From positions 1-64,000 of the forward strand of contig CAZXIJ010000008.1 in assembly GCA_964640725.1 (NCBI GenBank): a stretch of DNA of 64,000 nucleotides. The letters are read 5' to 3'. The notes under the pieces are model-generated. The model ran no database searches. It was not told the origin of the DNA and saw nothing but the letters and a program-made list of their open reading frames with translations. The stretch comes from CALHVX01 sp964640725. GTDB lineage: Bacteria; Pseudomonadota; Gammaproteobacteria; Pseudomonadales; Azotimanducaceae. This document shows, one piece after another, positions 9,605-19,207 of this stretch; positions within the stretch are counted from its first letter, which is position 1; every line of letters starts with the position of its first letter. The position numbers and the translations under genes are program-made.

Positions 9605-11026
9605 TCAGCGAATCTTGCGCGCGCGAATCGCGCGCCCTTTGATTTTGCCGTTGGCGAGGTAGTTGAGCGCACCTCGAACCGCATCGCGCTGGACCGCGAC
9701 GTAGCTGCTCTGGTCAAAGATGTCGATCTTGCCGATGCTGCTGCCGCTCAGGCCGGCATCGCCGGTCAGGGCGCCAAGGATGTCTCCGGGGCGCAGCTTT
9801 TGCTTGCGGCCCGCGTTGATCTGCAGCGTGGTCATGGGCGACGACAAAGAGAAGTCGGGCACCCGATCGAGAGCTTCGGGCACGTCACAGATGCAGGGCC
9901 GATCCAGATAGCCCTCGATCGCCTTCAGGCGCGGTTGCTCGCCCGCGGTGAACAGGCTCAGCGCTGTGCCACGTTCGCCGGCTCGCCCGGTGCGCCCAAT
10001 TCGGTGCACGTACACCTCAGGATCCCGCGGCAGCTCGTAATTGATGACGGCCTGCAGCGCTTTTACGTCCAGCCCGCGGGCGGCGACGTCGGTCGCCACC
10101 AACACCGGATAGCTGTTGTTGCTGAACTGAACCAGCACCTCGTCGCGTTCCCGCTGGTCCCGATCGCCGTGCAGCGCCAGAGCGTCGATACGCTGCTCGC
10201 TCAGCAGCCCGGCGACTTCGGCGCACTGCTTTTTGGTCTGGCAGAAGACCAGGGCAGAAGCAGGCTGGTAGTGCTCGAACAGCGCTGACAGGGTCCGATT
10301 GCGTTCGTGCTTGCGCACCTCGTAGAAGAGCTCTTCGATCACGCCGGGCTGGTGCTGCGACTCCACGGTGACCGTGGCCGGTTCTCGCTGGATCGCCCGG
10401 CTCATGGCCTGAATCTCGTCCGGATAGGTCGCCGAGAACAACAGCGTCTGCCGGCTGCGCGGCGTGTGGGAGATGATCTCGGTCATCGCCTCGGAGAAGC
10501 CCATATCCAGCATGCGGTCCGCTTCGTCCAGGACCAGGGTTTTCAGTCCGTTCAGCCGCAGGGTGCGCTTCTGCAGATGGTCGAGCACGCGTCCCGGCGT
10601 GCCGACGGCAATGTGAGCGCCATGCTCCAGGGAACCTTTCTGGGGGCCGAAGGGTTTGCCGCCACACAGAGAGACGAGCTTGAGGTTGGGAATGCTCCGG
10701 GCAAGTCGCCGCAGCTCTTTGCCGACCTGGTCCGCGAGCTCCCGCGTCGGGCAAAGAACGAGCGCCTGGACGCCGAAGAAGCGCGGATTGATTTGCTCCA
10801 GCAAGCCAATACCGAAGGCCGCCGTTTTGCCGCTGCCGGTCTTCGCGCGCGCGATCAGGTCTTTGCCCGCAAGCACGATCGGCAGGCTGCGCGCCTGAAT
10901 CGGCGTCATCGCGCTGTAGCCGAGCGCCGACAGATTGTCTGCCTGCGCAGGGGAAATGTTCAGCGTCGCAAAGCTCGCGGCCGCGTTTGCGGGGGCGCCA
11001 GAGCTGGCGGTGGATTCGGTCGGCAT
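9605..11026 (-). CDS. dbpA: ATP-dependent RNA helicase DbpA
   Basis: The 473-residue protein has the DEAD-box core (MTPIQARSLPIVLAGKDLI, AKTGSGKTAAFGIGLL, VLDEADRMLDMGF, FSATYP, HRIGRTGRAG) followed by the short C-terminal RNA-recognition-like domain of DbpA (about residues 400-473, INAGRKQKLRPGDILGALTG). DbpA unwinds RNA during assembly of the large ribosomal subunit, guided by 23S rRNA hairpin 92. ATG at 11026 is preferred over an upstream GTG at 11065, which only adds a proline-rich stretch. The gene is divergent from uup with about 190 bp between them. Confidence 0.93.
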   Translation of the reverse strand: MPTESTASSGAPANAAASFATLNISPAQADNLSALGYSAMTPIQARSLPIVLAGKDLIARAKTGSGKTAAFGIGLLEQINPRFFGVQALVLCPTRELADQVGKELRRLARSIPNLKLVSLCGGKPFGPQKGSLEHGAHIAVGTPGRVLDHLQKRTLRLNGLKTLVLDEADRMLDMGFSEAMTEIISHTPRSRQTLLFSATYPDEIQAMSRAIQREPATVTVESQHQPGVIEELFYEVRKHERNRTLSALFEHYQPASALVFCQTKKQCAEVAGLLSEQRIDALALHGDRDQRERDEVLVQFSNNSYPVLVATDVAARGLDVKALQAVINYELPRDPEVYVHRIGRTGRAGERGTALSLFTAGEQPRLKAIEGYLDRPCICDVPEALDRVPDFSLSSPMTTLQINAGRKQKLRPGDILGALTGDAGLSGSSIGKIDIFDQSSYVAVQRDAVRGALNYLANGKIKGRAIRARKIR

Positions 11027-11215
11027 GGCAATCCGTTGGGGTAGCGCAGGCGCTGGCGCGATCACCGGCGGTGTCGGCGGCCTGGAGGAGGCCAGTGTAC
11101 CATTGGCGCCCGTTGTGCGAGGCAGTCAGATCCCGGTGCTGAAAAGGAAGTCCAAGACTCGATGGCGTGCAGCCAGCGCATTGCCAGCGCTGCGTGCCTG
11201 CGGCACAAATTGCCT

Positions 11216-13093
11216 GTGAACCTCTTGCGCCTGGCCCAGGCGGAAATTGCCTACGGCGATCGGAAGCTGCTCGATCGCGCCTCCCTGGTGCTGGCGGCGG
11301 GCGAGAAAGTGGCGCTCGTCGGCCGGAACGGCGCGGGCAAATCGACGCTTTTGAAAGTGCTCGCGGGGCAGATCGGGCTCGATGACGGCGAGTTCTGGCG
11401 GCAGGACACGCTGACCGTTTCATCCCTTGCCCAGAGTGAATCCGTAGCCGGCCAGGACACCATCTATCACACTGTGGTGCAGGGGCTGGGGGAGCTGGGC
11501 GATCTTCTGGAGCGCTATCACCAGGCCACGCAGCAGGGCACTGCCGAGGGGCTGGCGGCGCTGGCGGAGATCGAGGCGGGCATCGAAGCCAGCGGCGGCT
11601 GGAACGTGGAACAGCGCGTGACTCGAGTGCTGGAACGAATGGCGCTACCAGCGGACGTGCGCATGGCAGATTGCTCGGGCGGCATGCAACGTCGGGCCTT
11701 ACTGGCGCAGGCGCTTGTGGCAGAGCCCGATCTGCTGCTGCTCGATGAGCCGACCAATCATCTGGACATTCCCAGCATCGATGCGCTGCAGCAGCTGCTC
11801 CTCAGCACTGAGACGACCGTTGTCTTTGTCAGCCATGACCGGGCGCTGGTGGACTCCGTCGCGACACGCATCGTCGAAGTCGATCGCGGCTATCTGACCA
11901 GCTACCCCGGAAGTTACGCGACGTATCGCATGCTTAAGGACAAGGCAGAGGCTGACGAAGCAACGACGAATCGCAAGTTTGATCAGCAGCTCGCGAAAGA
12001 AGAGGCGTGGATTCGCGAAGGCATCAAAGCGCGGCGGACCCGCAATGAAGGGCGCGTGCGGCGACTGAAGGCTTTGCGCGCCGAGCGCGCGGCGCGCCTC
12101 AGTCGTCAGGGCAACGTGCGGCTGGACATTGACACCGGCAAGCAATCCGGAGCGCTGGTCGCAGAGCTTGATGACGTATCGTTCGGCTACGAAACCCCGC
12201 TGATTCGGAACTTCAGCACGCGAATCATGCGCGGTGATCGCGTCGGTATCATCGGTCCCAATGGCACGGGCAAGAGCACGCTCCTGCGCATTCTGCTGGG
12301 CGAGCTTGAGCCGAGCGAAGGCAGCGCGACCCTGGGCACCCAGCTGCAGACTGCCTATTTTGACCAGCAACGCTCCCGGCTCGATGACCAGCTGACGATT
12401 CGGCAGAGCGTCGGCGAAGGCTCAGACACCATCAGCGTTGGCGGGCGTGACCGTCACGTCGTCGGTTATCTCGGGGATTTCCTGTTCCCCTCGGCGCAGT
12501 TAAACCAGCCCGTGGGCAGCCTTTCCGGCGGGGAGAAGAACCGGCTGCTCATGGCCAAGCTCTTTGCGCAGCCAGCAAACCTTCTGGTGTTGGACGAGCC
12601 CACCAACGATCTGGATGTCGAGACCCTGGAGTTGCTGGAGGAGCTGCTTGAGGGGTTTGCGGGGACCCTGCTGCTGGTGAGCCACGACCGTGCGTTCCTT
12701 GATGCGGTGGTGACCAGCACGATCGTGTTCGAGGGCGACGGCCAGCTGGCCGAGTACGTGGGTGGCTACACGGACTGGCAGGCTCAGCGCAACGTGGCGC
12801 CAGAGGCGCCAGCGCCGACAGCAGCCGTCAGCAAAGCCAGAACGCGGACGACGACAAAGAACAAGAAGTTCGGTTACAAGGAGAAGCGTGAGCTGTCGGA
12901 GCTGCCAGAGCGCATCGAAGCGCTGGAAGCCAGGCAAGCAGCACATCAGGAGGCAGTTGCGGACGGTAATTTTTACCGGCAGGACGCGGACACCATTGCT
13001 GCCGGGCTGGAAGCGCTGGCGGCGGTTACAGCCGAGCTTGAAGGGGCCTACGCCCGCTGGGAATCACTGCTCGAACGCTCGGAAGAAGGTTAG
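11216..13093 (+). CDS. uup: ABC-F family ATPase Uup
   Basis: The 625-residue product has two ABC ATPase domains in tandem (Walker A GRNGAGKST and GPNGTGKST; Walker B LLLLDEPTNHLD and LVLDEPTNDLD) with no membrane segment, and the ABC-F linker EEAWIREGIKARRTRNEGRVRRLKALR. A C-terminal coiled coil (about residues 540-620, KEKRELSELPERIEALEARQ) identifies it as Uup. Uup acts on the ribosome or DNA and affects transposon excision and ribosome assembly. The GTG at 11216 aligns with the usual N-terminus; an upstream ATG would add 18 atypical residues. The first signature motif reads CSGGM rather than LSGG. Confidence 0.92.
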   Translation: MNLLRLAQAEIAYGDRKLLDRASLVLAAGEKVALVGRNGAGKSTLLKVLAGQIGLDDGEFWRQDTLTVSSLAQSESVAGQDTIYHTVVQGLGELGDLLERYHQATQQGTAEGLAALAEIEAGIEASGGWNVEQRVTRVLERMALPADVRMADCSGGMQRRALLAQALVAEPDLLLLDEPTNHLDIPSIDALQQLLLSTETTVVFVSHDRALVDSVATRIVEVDRGYLTSYPGSYATYRMLKDKAEADEATTNRKFDQQLAKEEAWIREGIKARRTRNEGRVRRLKALRAERAARLSRQGNVRLDIDTGKQSGALVAELDDVSFGYETPLIRNFSTRIMRGDRVGIIGPNGTGKSTLLRILLGELEPSEGSATLGTQLQTAYFDQQRSRLDDQLTIRQSVGEGSDTISVGGRDRHVVGYLGDFLFPSAQLNQPVGSLSGGEKNRLLMAKLFAQPANLLVLDEPTNDLDVETLELLEELLEGFAGTLLLVSHDRAFLDAVVTSTIVFEGDGQLAEYVGGYTDWQAQRNVAPEAPAPTAAVSKARTRTTTKNKKFGYKEKRELSELPERIEALEARQAAHQEAVADGNFYRQDADTIAAGLEALAAVTAELEGAYARWESLLERSEEG

Positions 13094-13140
13094 GGCATCC
13101 CTTGTTATGGTCGGGCCAACTCCTACCGGGATCCGCTGCC

Positions 13141-13663
13141 ATGGGAATGTTGCCTTCTGTTCTTTCGTCCACGGCCCTGGTGCTCGGCAGCATGGCTGCC
13201 ACGGGAACCACGCTTGCCGCCGGCGGCACTGCCACCCTGGACACCGGCGCCCCGCGGGCCCTTGAAGCCAATGCGAAGAATTGTTTGCTGACGCATCCTG
13301 CGCAAGGCAATCCTGCAAGCTACCAGCTGTTGCTGGGCCCCCGCAGTGGCAAGCCCTGGTCGCTGACCACCAATTTCTACGATGACGAAGATCCTGGGAA
13401 CGACAGCTTCCGCTACAGCCAGGCCGATGAGCACTGGGTGCTGGTTTCCGAGCGTGCTCGAGCCCGATATGACCGTTGCCGGAGAACCCTGGGCGGCTTA
13501 CGTGGCTGCGCGCCGCGAGTCAGAGCGATTTCCTGCCCTGAAGACAGCCAAAGTCTCTGTTCGCTTTGCGCCGGTTACCGTGATGACAGACGATGCGCGC
13601 GCGATCAAAACGCTGTCGGTCGAATACGACGGTCCCTGCAGGATCGCGTTGGCCTCTGAGTAG
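13141..13663 (+). pseudogene. Hypothetical secreted protein, frameshifted
   Basis: Translation from ATG 13141 gives a signal-peptide-like start (MLPSVLSSTALVLGSMAA) and a coherent sequence up to DEHWVLVSER. Downstream the sensible reading continues in the next frame (LEPDMTVAGEPWAAYVAARR to CRIALASE, stop at 13661-13663), while the original frame turns Arg/Cys-rich. Dropping one base near 13456 joins the two into a protein of about 173 residues with two Cys. This is either a genuine frameshift mutation or a sequencing error. I do not recognise the family. Confidence 0.55.
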
Positions 13664-13754
13664 GGCCGTTCACTACAAAACTGCGCGCATCGCTATACAT
13701 CTTGTGGTTTTTTCACTACAGTTGAGCACCAACGTTGACGTTTGTGGGAACCGA

Positions 13755-16700
13755 ATGCCCATGGCAGGGATGGCTCAAAGGTGGCACGGATCGCTGCGTC
13801 GACTCCCCCTGGGTGCCTTGCTTTGGCTGGGTATCATGTCAGCGGTCAGCGCTGCAGAGCCGCAGGCCGCGCCTGTGACCGTCGAGGCGGAAGCCGACGC
13901 CGCAACCGAGATCTTGCTTGCAGGCACGGACTCGGACGGCGATGCACTGATCTACGAGTTCGATGCGGTCAGTGTTGCCGGCGGCACTGTGACCGCAGGA
14001 GCCGCAACGGACCGGGTACTCTATGCGCCCCCGAACGGGTACCTGGGCGCAGACAGCTTCAGCTACCGGGCGGATGACGGGACCAGCACCAGCGCGCCGG
14101 CAACGGTTACCATCACTGTCCTCGCGCCGAACAGGCCCCCGGTTGCAGAAAGCCAGGCGTTGTCCACCACAGAGACCGTAGCGACCGCCATCACCCTGAT
14201 TGCCACGGATCCCGACGACGACCTGCTGACCTACACCCTTGGACTACCCGCTCACGGCCTGCTGGAGGGCGTTGCGCCAGACCTGACCTACACGCCGGCG
14301 ACCGGTTTCGTGGGCACGGACAGCTTCGATTTTTCTGTCAGCGACGGCGTCCTTGCCAGCGAAACGGCGACGGTGAGTATCCTGGTGAACTCTGGCGCAC
14401 CAGTGGCGAACTCGCAGACGGTGAGCACCATGCCCGATACGCCCGTGAGTGTCGTGCTGTCTGGTAGCGACCCCACGGACGATCCCCTGAGCTTCGTCTT
14501 CCAGCAGCCGGCCCACGGCACCCTGTCCGGTGCCGCGCCAGACCTCGTCTACCTGCCGGCCCCGGGTTTTGAGGGGCAGGACGAGTTTAGCTTTGTCGCG
14601 TTTGACGGCCAGAACAGCAGCGCGCCCGGCATCATCTCCATCACGGTCATGCCAGACAATCGGCCGCCGAGCGCTCTTAGCCAGCGGCTGGCCGTGGTCA
14701 GCGACAGCTCGGTCGACGTACAGTTGTCGGGCACCGATCCTGACGGCGACGCACTGACCTACGAGATCGTCAGCGAGCCCGCCAACGGCGCGATCAGCGG
14801 GACGGCGCCGCTGCTGACTTACACGCCAGCGCCCGGTTATCAGGGCACGGATGAGCTGAGCTTTCGCGTATCCGATCCGGATTTGGTGGCCAGCGAGGTG
14901 GCGACCATCACCTTTGTGATCAGCGCCGACAACAGTGACGTGTTCTGCGGTGACCCGCGGGTGCACCCGCCGACAGATGTCGGGTTGTTTCTCTGGCGGT
15001 CCTGCGATGTTCAGCCTGCCCTGTGGCATCTGCGCGTTTCCGGCGGCACAACGCCAGGCCGGCTGGAATACACAGGCAACTTTGCCGGCGGAGATATTTC
15101 CGGCCTGGTGCCGGAATTGCTGGAGCCCAACGACGTCGTCGAGCGTGTTGGCGATGATCTGGACTATCGCTTGATTGTCTACGCGGGTGCCCAGGACGGC
15201 CTGAGATTCTCGGCTACCGGCGGAGCCTGCTTTACACCGTCAATGCCTCCGAGTGTTCCTGTCTTTCTGGGCGCCGGGCGGACAGTCCTTGCGTCCCAGG
15301 ACGTGCGCCTGGCCACTGGGCTGCCTTGCGTTGACGAGCCTGATAGCGACGGCGATGGCTTGAGCGACAGCCAGGAGCTGTTGCTGGGCACGGACCCGGA
15401 GTTGGCCGACACAGACGGTGGCGGTGTGGATGATGGCAGCGAGGTGAACAGCGGTCGTGACCCGCTCAACCCCGCTGACGACGGCTTTCGCCAGTCCGAT
15501 TTCTGCGGCGATCCTCAGATTCAGGTGGCCGTACAGACCGGTACCTTTCTGTGGCGGGACTGCGCCGGCAGTGGGCGATGGCAGCTTCGCGTGAGCGGCG
15601 GTGCCACGGCATCACGGCTGGACTACGCGGGCCGTGTGAGCGGCGTCAGTGGCGCTGTGTCGCCCGTCTTGCTGGAGCCGAACGACACGCTGGATCAAAG
15701 CGACCCGAATCAGGTGAGCTACAACCTGATCGTCTATGCGGGGGCCCAGGACGGCTTCAGTTTCAGCGCTGCCGGCGACAGCTGCTTCACCCCCAACCTG
15801 CCGGCCGGCGTGCCCGTGTATCTTGGCGGCAACCAGCTGCCGCTGCTGGGTTCAGACCTCAGCCTGCAAACCGGTCTGCCCTGCGGCGTGGCTTTTGTCG
15901 ATACGGATGATGATGGCCTGAGCGATGATCAGGAGTCCGCACTCGGCACGGATCCGAATGTGCCGGATACCGATGGCGGTGGGGTCCTTGACGGCGCTGA
16001 AGTTGCTGCGAACACCGATCCGTTGGACCCGACGGATGATCAGCTGCCAGTCACCGATCTGTGCGGTGCCCCTGACTTCGACCACGGCATCGATCAGGGC
16101 ACGTTTCTGTGGAGCGACTGCGGCGCTCCGGCGACTTGGAACCTCCGGGTGACCGGCGGCGACACGACGTCGCGGCTGGAATATGAGGCGAGCTTTCTTG
16201 GCGGGGCGATCAGTGCGGTTGCGCCCGTTCAGCTGGAGCCCAACGATCGCCTGCGGACGCCTAACGCCGCGGAACTGAGCTACAGCCTGATCGTCTATGC
16301 CCGGGCGACCGATGGCCTGTCGTTTCGGGCCACGCCGGGAACCTGCTTCTTTCCCGAGCTGCCGGCGGGCACGCCGGTTTATCTGGGCAGCGATCGCACG
16401 CCACTGGTCACTCCCGATCTGAGCCTGGATACCGGTGGGCCCTGTGAGCCGGTTGTTGACAGCGACGGGGACGGCCTGTCCGACGACGAAGAGCTGACAC
16501 TGGGCACGGACCCTCAGATCGCGGATACGGACGGCGGCGGCGCCAACGATGGCGTCGAAGTTGCCGCCGGCACAGACCCTCAAAACCCCGACGACGATTT
16601 TCCCGCAGCCAACCCCTGCGGCCCCGTTGGCTTTGACGCGGGCCGCGATTTTGGCCTGTTTATCTGGCAGGACTGCAGCTACTCGGGCAGCGGATCGCGC

Positions 16701-19124
16701 TGGCAAGTGAATATCACGGGCGGCGGTAGCTTTTTCTCGACCTTCGCTGGCAGCATCAAAGCTTCCGTGCCGATCACTGCTGTGGGCGATCGGGTCGAGA
16801 ACGGAGATGTTGTCGATGCGCAGCCGGGCGACAGCGCGATCGACTTTACGCTCAAAGCCGGCGGCAACGGCATCGACGGTTTCAGCTTTGTACTGCCGGA
16901 ATCCGCGAGGGCATGTGTTGGGCCGGTGGCGCTGCCTTCCGGGGCAGAGGTCCGTGTCGGTGCTGCGCAGCAGGCGATGAGCGGCGACTTTAGCCTGAAT
17001 ACGCTGCGCCCGGAAAACTGCGACGGCGATTTTGCGCCCGTGAACACCGCGCCAGTGCTGTCGCTGGTCGGTCCGAGCCGCCTGACCGTCGGTGTCGGCC
17101 GCAGCTTCACCGATCCCGGCGCGACGGCGCTGGATGCGGAGGACGGTGACCTTTCTCACCTGGTTGCTGTCGAAGGCGCGGTCGACACCTCGGTGCCAGG
17201 GGTATACACGCTGACCTATCGCGTGGAGGACACCCTGGGCCTGTCTGCGCCGCCTCAGGAGCGGCAGGTCGAGGTGCTGTCCACCGCCAACGCACCACCC
17301 GTGATTCGGCTCGTGGCGCAACCGCTGCTGCTCGAGTTCAACGCCCGGATCGATGGCGCCGAGGATCTTGGCGCGTCCGCTTTCGACGGCGAAGACGGCG
17401 ATCTGTCGGCTGTATTGACAGCTCAGCACAGCATCGACACCCGGGTGCCGGGCAGCTACACGGTGCTGTTTGAAGTGCTCGACAGCGACGGGCTTGCAGC
17501 GGTGCCCGCGCTTGGCACGGTCGTCGTTCGCGACGCAGCGCCGATGAGTCGCGCCGATGCGTTCCGATTCCTGCAACGGGCGACCTTCGGCCCGACGGAG
17601 ACAGACCTTGCCGAACTGCTGGCTCTTGGCTACGACGGCTGGATAGACGACCAGCTTGCGCAACCCGCCTCGCCACGTCTGCCGGCGCTGCGCACGCGCA
17701 TGGCTGCCGCCGGGCTCCCCCTGGAGTCGCATCTGTTTGACGATGCGCAGTTCCAGCTGACCCGGTATCTGTTCGGCGATGCGCTGCACCAGGCGATCGT
17801 GGACGGTTCCGACCAGCTCCGGCAGCGAGTCGCCTTTGCCTTAAGTCAGATTCTGGTCGTCTCCATGCAGGGCGATCAGGTCGGCCCTCGCATTCAGGGG
17901 CTGGCCAGCTATCACGATGTGCTGCTCGAGCATGCCCTCGGCAACTACCGTGACCTGCTGGAGGCGGTCACCAAGCATCCCACCATGGGGACCTACCTGA
18001 GCATGCTCAGGAACGAAAAAGCCGATCCGGTGGCGAATATCTCGCCCGATGAAAATTACGCCAGAGAAATTTTGCAGCTGTTCAGCGTCGGCCTGGACGA
18101 ACTCAATCTGGACGGCACGCCCGTGCTGGATGCAAGTGGCCGGGCGATTCCGAGCTACAGCCAGCGCGAGATCCTGGAGTTTGCCCGCGTCTTTACCGGC
18201 TGGACCTATGCGGGAGCGCCCGACTTCCGATCGAATGCGCACTCTCCGCAAAGCGAGCGGGTCGCCATGGCACCGGTCGAGGCGTTTCACGATACCGGTC
18301 AGAAGACGCTGTTCGACGGCGCGGTCTCGCCGGAAGGCTTGTCGGCCCAGGCTGATCTTGAGCTGGCCATGGACAACATCTTCGCGCATCCGAATGTTGG
18401 ACCTTTCATCAGCAAGCAGCTCATTCAGTTTTTGGTGACCAGCAATCCCTCGCCATCCTACGTGGCACGCGTCGCGCAGGTGTTCAACAGCAATTACCAA
18501 GGTGTTCGGGGGGATCTGGCGGCCGTAGTGCGAGCAATCTTGACCGATACGGAGGCGCTGCTGGGTCATTTGGATGCCCCGACCGTATTCGGCAAGCTCA
18601 AGGAGCCGGTGCTCCGGTACACGCAGATCTGGCGGGCTTTTGATGCGACCGGGGCTGTGCAGAACCGGCTGCGGTTTTCTGAGCTCGGATTCCTTCTCGG
18701 ACAGGAAATCTACAATGCACCGTCGGTCTTCAACTTTTTCCAGCCCGACCACAGCCATCCCGGAGTGATACGGGATCAGGGTCTGGTGTCGCCGGAACTG
18801 CAGATCGTGGACGCCTTCACCTCTGCAAATATGAACAACGAGCTCAGAATGCTTGCCCTGTCTTTGCCCACGCCCAGTAATGGCCTTGCGGCAAACAAGA
18901 ACCGGATCTTTCTGGACCTGGGCAGCGCGATTGCGCTGGTCTCGAACCCGGAACAGATGGTGCGCCATTTGGAATCCCGTTTGCTGACGACGCCGCTGCC
19001 GGACAGCAAGCGGGACCGGATCGTCGCCTACGTCAACACGCTGCCGCCAGCAAATCCCGCCGGGAAAGCCAAGGAAGCTCTGTATTTGATCGTTTCGACG
19101 CCAGAATATGCAGTGCAGCGGTAG
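13755..19124 (+). CDS. Large DUF1800 protein with cadherin-like, cysteine-repeat, TSP3-like and DUF5011-like modules
   Basis: The 1,789-residue exported protein has a signal peptide (about 1-33) and then about four Ig/cadherin-like repeats (about 37-390; motifs such as LTYTPATGFVGTDSFDFSVS). Four copies of a unit of about 180 residues follow (starting near 395, 583, 769 and 953), each with CG..., FLW..DC, W.LR(V/I)(S/T)GG, LIVYA...DG.SF and a closing PC. Three units are followed by Asp-rich TSP3-like linkers (DSDGDGLSDSQELLLGTDP). Two DUF5011-like domains (about 1098-1260) precede the C-terminal DUF1800 domain (about 1264-1789). The ATG has GGGAA just upstream. The DUF1501 gene follows at 83 bp, the usual partner. 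Their biochemical role is unknown. Confidence 0.88.
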   Translation: MPMAGMAQRWHGSLRRLPLGALLWLGIMSAVSAAEPQAAPVTVEAEADAATEILLAGTDSDGDALIYEFDAVSVAGGTVTAGAATDRVLYAPPNGYLGADSFSYRADDGTSTSAPATVTITVLAPNRPPVAESQALSTTETVATAITLIATDPDDDLLTYTLGLPAHGLLEGVAPDLTYTPATGFVGTDSFDFSVSDGVLASETATVSILVNSGAPVANSQTVSTMPDTPVSVVLSGSDPTDDPLSFVFQQPAHGTLSGAAPDLVYLPAPGFEGQDEFSFVAFDGQNSSAPGIISITVMPDNRPPSALSQRLAVVSDSSVDVQLSGTDPDGDALTYEIVSEPANGAISGTAPLLTYTPAPGYQGTDELSFRVSDPDLVASEVATITFVISADNSDVFCGDPRVHPPTDVGLFLWRSCDVQPALWHLRVSGGTTPGRLEYTGNFAGGDISGLVPELLEPNDVVERVGDDLDYRLIVYAGAQDGLRFSATGGACFTPSMPPSVPVFLGAGRTVLASQDVRLATGLPCVDEPDSDGDGLSDSQELLLGTDPELADTDGGGVDDGSEVNSGRDPLNPADDGFRQSDFCGDPQIQVAVQTGTFLWRDCAGSGRWQLRVSGGATASRLDYAGRVSGVSGAVSPVLLEPNDTLDQSDPNQVSYNLIVYAGAQDGFSFSAAGDSCFTPNLPAGVPVYLGGNQLPLLGSDLSLQTGLPCGVAFVDTDDDGLSDDQESALGTDPNVPDTDGGGVLDGAEVAANTDPLDPTDDQLPVTDLCGAPDFDHGIDQGTFLWSDCGAPATWNLRVTGGDTTSRLEYEASFLGGAISAVAPVQLEPNDRLRTPNAAELSYSLIVYARATDGLSFRATPGTCFFPELPAGTPVYLGSDRTPLVTPDLSLDTGGPCEPVVDSDGDGLSDDEELTLGTDPQIADTDGGGANDGVEVAAGTDPQNPDDDFPAANPCGPVGFDAGRDFGLFIWQDCSYSGSGSRWQVNITGGGSFFSTFAGSIKASVPITAVGDRVENGDVVDAQPGDSAIDFTLKAGGNGIDGFSFVLPESARACVGPVALPSGAEVRVGAAQQAMSGDFSLNTLRPENCDGDFAPVNTAPVLSLVGPSRLTVGVGRSFTDPGATALDAEDGDLSHLVAVEGAVDTSVPGVYTLTYRVEDTLGLSAPPQERQVEVLSTANAPPVIRLVAQPLLLEFNARIDGAEDLGASAFDGEDGDLSAVLTAQHSIDTRVPGSYTVLFEVLDSDGLAAVPALGTVVVRDAAPMSRADAFRFLQRATFGPTETDLAELLALGYDGWIDDQLAQPASPRLPALRTRMAAAGLPLESHLFDDAQFQLTRYLFGDALHQAIVDGSDQLRQRVAFALSQILVVSMQGDQVGPRIQGLASYHDVLLEHALGNYRDLLEAVTKHPTMGTYLSMLRNEKADPVANISPDENYAREILQLFSVGLDELNLDGTPVLDASGRAIPSYSQREILEFARVFTGWTYAGAPDFRSNAHSPQSERVAMAPVEAFHDTGQKTLFDGAVSPEGLSAQADLELAMDNIFAHPNVGPFISKQLIQFLVTSNPSPSYVARVAQVFNSNYQGVRGDLAAVVRAILTDTEALLGHLDAPTVFGKLKEPVLRYTQIWRAFDATGAVQNRLRFSELGFLLGQEIYNAPSVFNFFQPDHSHPGVIRDQGLVSPELQIVDAFTSANMNNELRMLALSLPTPSNGLAANKNRIFLDLGSAIALVSNPEQMVRHLESRLLTTPLPDSKRDRIVAYVNTLPPANPAGKAKEALYLIVSTPEYAVQR

Positions 19125-19207
19125 CCGGCGGTGGCAGCGAACGGTGACCATGACCGCGAAATCGACAGGGATGGGACGAGCTTGCTGATACCACGCGAGG
19201 GCAATCG

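Noticed and set aside
8425..9642. A 405-codon plus-strand open frame
   Set aside because: It is antisense to the AsmA-like gene and to the PhyH remnant, with no family features.
15852..17789. A 645-codon open frame on the minus strand
   Set aside because: It lies wholly within the DUF1800 gene on the opposite strand and is explained by third-position GC bias; the sense strand has clear repeats and motifs.
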